The translations under genes and the position numbers were made by a program. Under the pieces are notes generated by a model that was given only the letters and a program-made list of their open reading frames with translations, was not told the DNA's origin and made no database searches. Shown here in pieces: positions 40,093 through 49,900 of a stretch of DNA of 64,000 nt. How positions within the stretch are numbered: the stretch's first letter is position 1; each line of letters starts with the position of its first letter. Origin of the DNA: Liolophura sinensis (taxonomy: Eukaryota > Mollusca > Polyplacophora > Chitonida > Chitonidae); contig NC_088301.1 of assembly GCF_032854445.1 (NCBI RefSeq), positions 59,968,512 to 60,032,511 of the forward strand, given 5' to 3'.

Positions 40093-41122
40093 CTTAAAGT
40101 GGACATAAAACATAAAAGCCTGCCATTATATATACATGACAAAAATTATATAGGACACAGTTAGCACAGCAAATAAGTTTTGAAAGCCGAGAAGATGAAG
40201 TTCAGCATTAGGGATATGGCATTGACAGACAGTTGACTCCAAGTAGCCATGTTGTAGAAGTCTTTATAAACTTGGCCACTCACTAGCACTGAAAGCATGA
40301 TGTGATACTTGGCTGTCATGTCAAAAAAACCTATTAGCTCTCCATTGTCAGTGTGGTTTTGTATAGTGAATAGACAGATGTCGATGCAGTAAATTAGATT
40401 TTGTTATTAGTTCAAGTGTTTAACCGATGCGTTTTGAACCACACATTATGAGGAGGGACCTGAGAATGGCTGCTCATGTCACAATGCATACACGTTGTGC
40501 AGGATACTGCAGTAACTTGTCAGGGTGAGCTGGCAAGAAACTGCCTTGGGAGAGCCATTGCTTGAACGAAAATATTGTGACTTTTCATTATTTTTCCTTA
40601 GCAAAGTCAGATTTGTCACGAAAATATCTTCCCAAAATCTGAATGAAAGGGTCTGTTATCAGTCAAAAGGTCATACAGTGTTCGATAAATTCCCAGAAGT
40701 CGGTACAGCCAGCTAGACCAAATGCTTACACCCATGCAGGATGAGCATGAGCAGGGTTGTTAAAACACTACGCTTGTGTTCACGAACATTGCCCTGACTG
40801 AGCACCAATCTAAAATAAACATTTGCCCTTTGAACACGGAACAGAGCTGATACTCTTTTGGTTGGGTGTCAGGCATTTTTGTTTGCATTTTCTCATTTCA
40901 CACTGTTTAACACAGATGGTGCGGGAGAGCTTCTAGGTTTGTGACATCACTCTCAATAGCTATAACATGGCGTCATCAAATGAGTGGCTTGGTACTGACG
41001 ATTGTTTGCTATTTACTTTGTTGACAAGTGGTGTAGAATTTTTAAAATATTTTTAGAACATTTCTGGAATACTACTTTATCAATTTATTCAGCTTTATTG
41101 GCTGACTTATGTTCACCTTAAG
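40093..41122 (+). mobile_element. 1-kb dispersed element with inverted ends, copy A
   Basis: This segment aligns along nearly its whole length, on the opposite strand, with 53965-54895 (roughly four of five bases identical by eye). The left end is cttaaagtggacataaaa and the right end, reversed, is cttaaggtgaacataa, so the element has inverted termini. It has no transposase frame. One copy lies downstream of the stop of gene 1 and the other in an intron of gene 2, which argues for a transposed element and not a relic of the gene duplication. Confidence 0.7.
40814..40819 (+). promoter_or_regulatory. Candidate polyadenylation signal AATAAA inside the element
   Basis: It is the first AATAAA downstream of the Shisa gene 1 stop codon and sits inside copy A of the 1-kb element. 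Other candidates occur further on, for example gaataaag near 41994. Confidence 0.35.
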
Positions 41123-41138
41123 TACGAATATTCGTACT
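41121..41138. repeat. Perfect 18-bp palindrome
   Basis: agtacgaatattcgtact equals its own reverse complement. It overlaps the last bases of the right end of element copy A. Confidence 0.9.
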
Positions 41139-42824
41139 ATTTGTCATAGTGGATGGTATGTGTTACTTGCATTTTTGAATGTAGGAGAAAAGTGTTTTCC
41201 AGGACTAGAGAGCTACACGATAGTCCCTAGGAAAGAGCACTTATTACCTGTAACCATAATTATACATTGCACAGTTGATGAGGCATTATGCAACACAAGG
41301 ATTTTTACCCCTTCTGTTCATCTTTATATGGCTCATTTTGTATACTGGAAACTGCTTCCTTACTATTGATTGTATTATGTAGTCAGTGGTGTGTTGTCTG
41401 GTAAAGGGTTTGTTCGTGGTTCAGTTTTGAATGATGTGCTATAGAAACTACATTTACTATTTTTATCGCAAGTACATGTGTGTATAATCTTTGTTCAAAT
41501 ATCTTACAGTTTTTGAACAGTTAAGTTTTCTTTTGAAGACTAAAATTTTTCTTGGATTGGTCAGATCTTGCATTTTGGTTGGTGCTCATATAAAACTGTC
41601 TTTTATTATACATCTCAGGAATAAATCTGCCATAATTGACCACAAAATACATAAGGAAATTAAAGGTGCTAATATGTAACAGATGCAGATCTCAAACTTT
41701 TCATCAAACTAATAAATAAATTTGTTCATAGTTCTTTGGCTGAACCAAAGCATGCAGGCAATTTGGTAACAGTGCTTCTTCAGATTTATTTACTGACATA
41801 CCATTAAAGGGCCGAACTTTCATCATAAGGTAGTGACTAAAAATACACAGTAATTTGCAGATTTAACTGCTTAGCAGCGGCACTGTGCAGAAATGATGCA
41901 GATGACTGCTTTCAGACATGTGTGATGAATAAAAGATTAATTTAAATAAAAACCATTTATCATGGCTCCACAGAAAATGTTCTGCGACATGTGAATAAAG
42001 ATTTATGGAACAAAATTCTTCTTGGTTTTGTTTGTATTTATTGCCAATGAATGTTTCTAATCTCGGATATTATATCAGGGTATGAGTACTAGCTCTCCTT
42101 GTTGATACAATGTGATAATTTTCCAACACGAGTCTGATTTCTTTAGATTGCACTACATAAAGCGTGTTTTCCAGATTATCAAACGACAGTCTTATCTTAG
42201 TTCTTAGTCTCCCCTTTATTCACCCAGTACTTGACCATTATTCAGTCTGAGGTTTTGACTCCTATTTCTATGGCAACAAATGTTATCCTACATTCAAAAA
42301 TATGTATACTCCTTGAACATCAACATCAAATTCAGTATATATACCATACGTAGCATTACAGCAGACAGCAACACAGGTTATTCTTAGCCTGAGAAGAGTA
42401 ATATATTAAGATCTGAGAAACATTTCACCTCCAAGAAGGTTATAAAAGTGTATCAGGTCTTTAACAGTATAAGTTATGTGAACTTCAAGTTGATCAAGCA
42501 CACGTTTCAGATTTATCCCCCCTGGTGCTCCTGAAATGTAATGACACAAAGAGCAGAACCCTAGCGTAGGTTACAGGAATGCAATAATTGCCTTTATAAC
42601 AATATAATGTCACAAAGTATTGGCTTGACCCTATGCCATACCACCACTGGTAGCTTCCTCTTTCTCTAAACCATTCAACCACTATATATAGCCTGCCTAA
42701 TGTCATACCCTGAGCATCAGCTTCCAATAACAGTGAAACTAATGTTACTGTAGGGTGCAGGTAAATGTTAAAGGTGATACCTAAGATAGTACTGCATGTA
42801 TCTGCCCAAGTATTGTATATGTAT
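41139..42824. other. Convergent intergenic or 3' UTR sequence
   Basis: No gene is recognised. Several AATAAA motifs on the + strand (about 41711 and 41994) could end a long Shisa gene 1 transcript. Confidence 0.4.
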
Positions 42825-43018
42825 ATTTATTTATTTTATTTATTTGATTAGTGTTTCATGCCGTACTCAAGAATATTTCACTTAAATGAAGATGACCAGC
42901 ATTATGGTGCAAGGACATAAAACCTGTTACAATTTACAGGTTACTAGATCTTCCCATGTACATCCCAACAGGAAGCCAACATGAGCTGGACTTGAACTCA
43001 CAGCGACAACATTGGTAG
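42825..43018 (-). repeat. SINE copy on the - strand
   Basis: Read on the - strand it matches the SINE at 49821-50076: the B-box region gagttcaagtccagctcatg, then the unit body, the gaatattcttgagtacggc motif and an AAATAAATA-type tail. The tRNA-like head is mostly lost. Confidence 0.8.
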
Positions 43019-45037
43019 TTTTGTATGTATGTATGCTTGAGGATTACTTAATAATTTGTCAGTCATTTTAAAAACTGTAGATTGCTATTTGTGTCAGGAT
43101 TGCTGACTAAGAAATATTGAAAGGTACTTATTGTAAAATTGAAACATAAATAAAGTAATTCGCAGTGCATACATTATTGTTTTTGTGTCATTCATAACAT
43201 TGCAACAGGGAGATACATGCCAGGTGTTTATTCACAGGATAAAGGAAACACCTGTCTAGTCACCTGACAACATCTGACAGTTTAGTTCATGTGCACACCA
43301 ATTGCTAAGATTCAAAGGTATCTCATTTTGGTCATGTACATAGACTAGTCATGAAACACTGTATACATTAGCATAAATTTTTAATAAGGCCTTAGACTTA
43401 GATGTTTAGCATGAATTTATCTAATAATAGACAAATGAAAAGCCTCACCAGTGTCCTCAATGGTGCACATAGACATTAATAAGGCTGTTCGCTGGTATAA
43501 AGTGACTGCTTTCTGTCTGATGAGCATTTAAAAGTTGGATCATTAACTTGATCAGTTTAAGGATTACAACCAATTTTGTTTTACAGTAAACCATCACTTC
43601 CCGCTATCCATCTTGGAAGTGTTGTATTTTACAGTAAAATTAAATGGGTAGTACAACAAAAACTGTCCAAGTCTATTCTGAATTGTTTGTCCTTGTTTGT
43701 TATTTGACGAGTGCAATCTACAGCAAATAGTTCATGACAAAAATTATTTCTTTCCACTAGGAAAGACCCCTTTGTCAAAAACCACTGAGAGAAGATTGCT
43801 CTTTTCAAATAGTTTTAAAATAGTGCAATGTAGGCATCTTTAATAATAAGTTGAGCTCATGTTAAAAACACTGTAGATATGGAAATCATCATCACTGGAT
43901 ATAATGATAAATAAAGAAGACATTATTTTGATAGAAATCATTCTTTCCATTAACTGAACTAAAAACCAAAACTAAATACAGCCACTGAAAAATGCTTTTA
44001 ATTAATATCCATGTACTAAATAAACAGCCAAATCTGTCTCAGCACTAACCCTGAAATACACAGACCTCTACGCATGCAGACACTCTAGATAGCTCATTTA
44101 CATCTGTTTACAATTAACCTGTGTACACAAAAACACAACAGGGTTACTCGAGTATATATGGTGATAAATTAAACAAGTTTTTGCCTGGTGAAATAAAGTC
44201 TATGAGACACTCTCTTGTCTCTTGCACACCATGTTCAGCCGTTAGTGCGCCTATCCATCTCTGACTTGTCTCCCCTTTTTGGCACAGCCCATGGAAACAG
44301 TTTAAGGAAATCCAAATAACCTCTGTAACCTTTTCAAATAGAAGAAAAAGCATCTTCTGCACCAGTTATACAACTTCCATGTGTATGTTATGAGTCCCTT
44401 GAGCGATTAATCCATGACAGCGTGGAGAAGGACATGGTGACAACTTGAGGCACTGGTTCAATGAAAATTGTGACTTCCTGAATTCAAAGGAGCATATGTG
44501 AGAAGATGAAGTCATCATGTCACAAAGTGAGCAATACAAGCAGTACACAACTAAAGAATTTTGACATCTGAAGAGGCTTTAGCTCATCAGTCAAACCACC
44601 ATGGACTCACTCTCACTTTAGCAGGTCAGCATGGCATAGTTTTATAAGTACCGAAGACAATGATCCAACTTTTAAACACTACATGAAGGTTGCACAAAAA
44701 TATCTGTTTTCACACACCCTGTTTTGAATCTAATGAATGATCATTCTGGAACAGGTCTCTTGAGTGCCTAGGATGTTGTACTCTAGACCTACGCATGTGA
44801 AAACATTTTAATACATCTCTATAAAGTGAATAGAAATCTTGCAAAAAATACAGCAAAAAGAGACCTGAAATTTCTTTTCATGGCCATTTGAAAAAAACTG
44901 CATGTACCAAGTGGGTTTGCTGAATATTATCATATTTATATAAACATTAAAAAAGAATAAAAAACAACACTGAAAATTGTATACATCACATACAAGTATT
45001 AAATTACAGGTATAAAGGACAAGAGCTCACATCATGT
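43019..45037. other. Intergenic stretch
   Basis: No gene or defined repeat is recognised. It lies between the two convergent Shisa genes. Confidence 0.45.
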
Positions 45038-45193
45038 AAAGCACTAGAATCCTACAATCGGTCACTAGAATCCTACAATCTATCACTAGGGTCCTACAAT
45101 CTGTCACTAGGGTCCCACAATCTGTCACTAGAGTCACACATGCTGTCACTAGAGTCACACATGCTGTCACTAGAGTCACACAAGCTGTCACGA
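45038..45193. repeat. 21-bp minisatellite, about 7-8 copies
   Basis: The unit tcactagagtcacacatgct and its variants recur every 21 bp. It produces a repeated - strand open frame with no coding support. Confidence 0.9.
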
Positions 45194-45296
45194 CATGCCT
45201 ACAAGATGTCAAGAAAGGCTCACAAGCTAACTCCTTAGTGCCACAAGACATCCCACAAACAGGCAAAGAGTTTGTATAATAGTCTTCTCTTAATGT

Positions 45297-45775
45297 GAAC
45301 AAAGCCAAGCTGCTTGTGTGATCACAGGCTTTTTGTGGGAACAAAACCAAACTGTTTGTGGGAACAGAGCCAGGCTGCTTGCGTGAACAAAGCCAGGCTG
45401 CTTGTGTGAACAAGGCTGGACTGCTTGTATGAACAAGGCCAGACTGCTTGTGGGAACAAAGCCAGGCTGCTTGTGTGAACAAAGCCAGGCTGCTTGTGTG
45501 AACAAAGCCAGGCTGCTTGTGTGAACAAAGCCAGGCTGCTTGTGTGAACAAAGCCAGGCTGCTTGTGTGAACAAAGCCAGGCTGCTTGTATGAACAAGGC
45601 CGGACTGCTTGTGTGAACAAAGCCAGGCTGCTTGTGTGAACAAGGCCAGACTGCTTGTGGGAACAAGGCCAGACTGCTTGTGGGAACAAAGCCAGGATGC
45701 ATGTGTGAACAAGGCCAGACTGCTTGTGTGAACAAGGGCAGGCTGTTTGTGTGAACAAAGCCAAGCTACTGTTGA
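45297..45775. repeat. 23-bp minisatellite, about 20 copies
   Basis: The unit starts tgcttgtgtgaacaaagcca and recurs every 23 bp. Because 23 is not a multiple of three, the three - strand frames read the same 23-residue pattern in turn, and all are open. The long frames here are therefore repeat artefacts. Confidence 0.95.
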
Positions 45776-45976
45776 CTACAACTGATCAGAAAACCATCTG
45801 CAATGTTAATCCTTTATACATTTACCTATGTATAATACACATCACACAGGAAGACACTCCTTCTGTTTTTTGCACCATTATCTTAGAGCAGCAATGTCCC
45901 TCTCTGCAAATTCCCTAGGTATACTCAATAGGATTAGCAATCTCAATATGCATCAAAAGTTAAAGCTTAAATGACT

Positions 45977-46066
45977 GAAACTTGTCATAAAAATTATCCA
46001 AACTTGTCATAAAAATTATCCAAACTTGTCATAAAAATTATCCAAACTTGTCATAAAAATTATGTA
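45977..46066. repeat. 22-bp direct repeat, four copies
   Basis: The unit aaacttgtcataaaaattat plus two C recurs four times in a row almost unchanged. Confidence 0.95.
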
Positions 46067-46118
46067 ATGGCTTCCCAAGAACCAAAAATTGATTCTCTGG
46101 GGAAATTCATCCATTTTG

Positions 46119-46124
46119 TTTATT
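46119..46124 (-). promoter_or_regulatory. Candidate polyadenylation signal of Shisa gene 2
   Basis: AATAAA on the - strand, about 630 nt beyond the stop codon at 46753, is the nearest such signal. It would give a 3' UTR of ordinary length. Confidence 0.45.
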
Positions 46125-46752
46125 TGCTCTCAGGAATTCTGAAATTGGGCAAATCTGACTGAGTGATACGTTGTATAGACCTACAATGATGTATGAAGTG
46201 ATATATATAGCTTTGCACATAGGTTCCTATACAACTCCATGTTGCCTCCGCAGTAATCTGTAGTCATAACCACACGGTTGGCAAGATCTTTCCCACAGGT
46301 GTTTAAAACAATGCAAAACGCCACCATTTCCACAGGTAAAACTAGTATCCATATGTGGTTTGGATATACGTGTCCAGTGAGCCATTTCCATTCCCAGCCT
46401 TCTCTAGCTTGGACAATATCTGAAATGACAAGCTGGAACAAAAATCTCCATGCCGCTTTCTCTGGATCCTCATGATACAAATCATTTCCTCTTCCACATA
46501 TCACACTATTCAGCATGTTGATGGAGCTAAAACTATGTCCACTTCCCCACCTGTGGAGAAGACTAGCATTATAATTCACAACAGGAATGGACACTGGTTC
46601 ACACTTAAAGTCAGTCACCAGAATCCCAACTTAGTCTCTGAAGAGCTCTCGCATTTCCACACCATGTGCAGTTTTCATTCTGTATTTGTAAATGGCTAAC
46701 CACTGACAAATGTATGTCCTTGTCAATCTCTCTGAAGTTGTTTGAAATGTGA

Positions 46753-46972
46753 TCACATTGCATATCTGTTCTGGATTTGCACATGCCGGCACGGGGTTGC
46801 ATTGTGCCCGGGAGAAGGAGAGACTGGCCGTGGGGAGTGGGCACGAGCATAGCGCCCCTGGGTGTGGTGCTGGTAATTCTGGGGGAGTAAGTTTGTGACA
46901 GTGCTGGTTTGATGGTTCCCCACGTGGTGGACAAGGGGATCAACCTCCTCATGGGGACACACCTCTGGAGTC
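46753..46972 (-). CDS. Shisa gene 2, C-terminal exon
   Basis: It starts after ctctgtttgttccag and its first G completes an Arg codon. It reads TPEVCPHEEVDPLVHHVG, later QGRYARAHSP, and ends HVQIQNRYAM before TGA. The alignment with the last exon of gene 1 (EVCP, QGRY, QIQNR) confirms frame and strand. The upstream intron is open in the same frame only because of the 24-bp repeats. Confidence 0.88.
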
Positions 46973-49900
46973 CTGGAACAAACAGAGAAACAAATTAACA
47001 TAAGTGTGACACGAGACATAACCATCGTGTGACATGAGACATAACCATCAGTGTGACATGAGACATAACCATCAGTGTGACATGAGACATAATCATCAGT
47101 TTGACACAAGACATAACCATCAGTGTGACATGAGACATAATCGTCAGTGTGACATGAGACATAATCATCAGTGTGACAAGAGACATAATCATCAGTTTTA
47201 CACAAGACATAACCATCAGTGTGACATGAGACATAATCATCAGTGTGACATGAGACATAACCATCAGTGTGACAAGAGACATAATCATCAGTTTGACACA
47301 AGACATAATCATCAGTATGACATGAGACATAATCATCAGTGTGACATGAGACATAACCATCGGTGTGACATGAGACATAACCATCAGTGTAACAATACAT
47401 AACCATCAATGTGACATGAGACATAACCATCAATGTGACATGAGACACAACCATCAATGTGACATGAGATAATGTGACATGCACTCTGTGGCCACTGACA
47501 AATCAGAGCTGTCAACTGAGTCTCTCTCACCAGACCACTACCCATTAACCTTAACAAGGTGCAAAGATAAGTTCCCCAGGTTACACCACGTAAAGACAAA
47601 ATCAGTTAAATGATTTGTGTGGGTGAATGATTTAAGCCTGGGTGATTTTATACCAAAAAACTTTGGATACAGTACAACTGTTTTTCTTTATTGCAAGGCT
47701 CAAGAATTAGGGTTTAAAAATTCTTTACTTTTAGTATTGAATAATTTACAACTGCTACAGGTATATGGAACATACACGTGCTAATGTGTCCTTAATGTGC
47801 AATGATGAGAAATGCCTAGATGTGTCTGAATATACAGAAGCATCAAATAAAGACAAATGAAATGACATTGATTTCATTGAAATGTAATATGTAGGAATAA
47901 AGCTGAAGATACATGCGACAGAAACAGATGTACATGTAATAGCAAAATATGAAACTATAATTAACTATCTGCTTACAAACTACATATACAGCTATACAAG
48001 AACCGTAACTAAAGACTATGAAATGACAAGGTGGAGATCATCAAGTAAAATAAAGTTTAACCCATATATAAAAGAATAGTTCTAATTTACTTAATTGCAC
48101 TTTTATAAAAATAACATGGAAATGACAGGTTCACAGGTACACACCTGTAACTATGGTGACCACACCTGTAAAATAAAGTTTAACGCATATATAAAAAATA
48201 GTTCTAATTTACTTAATTACACTTTTATAACAATAACATTGAAATGACAGGCACACAGGTACACACCTGTAACTATGGTGACCACACCTGTTCTGACAGC
48301 ATTGACTGAGGAAATAAAGACAGGTGACACAATTAAGGAGAAGACAGAATGAATGAATGAATGAATGAATAAATGGGGTAAGGACAAAATGGCATTACCT
48401 CCACTATATCGCGGTGGGGAGAGAAGGTAGCATGCTGTTCCAAAATTGTCCTACACAATATGATGTTTATCTCGCATAGATTCTCTACTGAGATGCATAG
48501 CCTATTTTGACATTTAAGGCTTCAGTTACCTTGAAAATGGATGATGAAAATACAAAATTAAATACTACCCTCTTCAAAATTGTACAAATTATGTGATTTG
48601 GAACTACATGTAGCCATGTAATTTATCCATTGAAGCAGTTACAGTGTGTGAGTACGCACAAGGGGAGATAATCATGGCTCAATGCAATTTACTTTCATTT
48701 GATTGGTATTTTATGACATACTCTCATGCTTAATGCTAACATTAAAGTTTATGAAAAAAATTACAGTGAAAATTTAAGACAAATACTGAAAGAAAGGAAA
48801 TTGGTTTGGCAAGCCAAAAATCTTTCTGATTAGTACTAAAATGTTCAACCTTGTCGACCTCTAAAGCACTTTTTCAGTGGAATTTATGAATACAATTATA
48901 ATCAAAATAATGCTAAAATGTTTTGTTTGTGTGACTAAAGATGCAAGTTTTAAAAAATGGGGTAAATTAGTTCTCCACATGCCATAGTTCTCTCAGAATG
49001 TTTCAAAATACTGGTTGCAGAAGGTTGACGAATTAGGGTAAACCTTCACTCAGCATAGAAGGCTTGCAATAATTGAAGTTAAAGGTAAACCAAAGTTTTA
49101 GACAACATAATGAACAACAGAAATGACGGATGAGAGAGTGACAGATAATTACTTAAGTAAGAATTTTACAGAATCTTCACATTTCAGTATGAAGCAGCAG
49201 AGAAGACTGAACAGACACATATGGGCACATGAGGGATAGGCTACCATGGAACACAATTTTATCAGGGAATAACAGTCGTAATAGATAAGGACTTTGTAGA
49301 AATCCAGATACATTTTCCATTTTTTCTCTTGTCATGCACACAGAAAATGAAAGCATAATTGCCAAGAATGAATGATGAATTATGTTAAACAACTTTTAAC
49401 TGAATTCCCTCAGCCTTGAAAACATCCAAATATAGGCAAGAGTCTAGAGATTTAATCACTAGTTTGAGAATGGAAGTGATGTGATACAGACCTGTAACTG
49501 TGATGAACACAGTTTTTCTGGCAGCACTGACTGAGGAATAAAAGCAAACGAAAGAGAGATATAACCTGTGCATTAGCATTAGCATTAGCCAGAGATTGAT
49601 TACAGAATATGTGAACAGCTGATTATTGCTAATAACCAGCATCAGGGCAGTTATGGAAAAATATGAACAAAATGCTCTAAACATCTAATGCTACAGGCAG
49701 AAAAACGAATCATGAACAATGAGGTTAACCCATAGAGCTATCTATGACACAAATTTAATACAGCGGTAAAACTGTCACACTCTGTTTGCCACAGTTGTAT
49801 GGGAAAGCTTCAAAGGCATTATGTGGGGCCTCCGTGGCTCAGTCGGTTAGTCCACTAGCGCAGCATAATCACCAATGCGGTCGCTGTGAGTTCAAGTCCA

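Noticed and set aside
45027-45764. 245-codon Cys-containing repeat frame on the - strand
   Set aside because: It is produced by the 23-bp and 21-bp arrays; the 23-bp array is open in all three frames of the strand.
46181-46618. 145-codon open frame on the - strand
   Set aside because: It lies between the Shisa gene 2 stop and its likely polyadenylation signal, has no recognised domain and is best read as 3' UTR.
46753-47484. Single 243-codon exon running through the 24-bp repeats into the Shisa C-terminus
   Set aside because: A good acceptor at 46973 and the alignment with gene 1 show that coding starts at 46972; the upstream part is intronic repeat.
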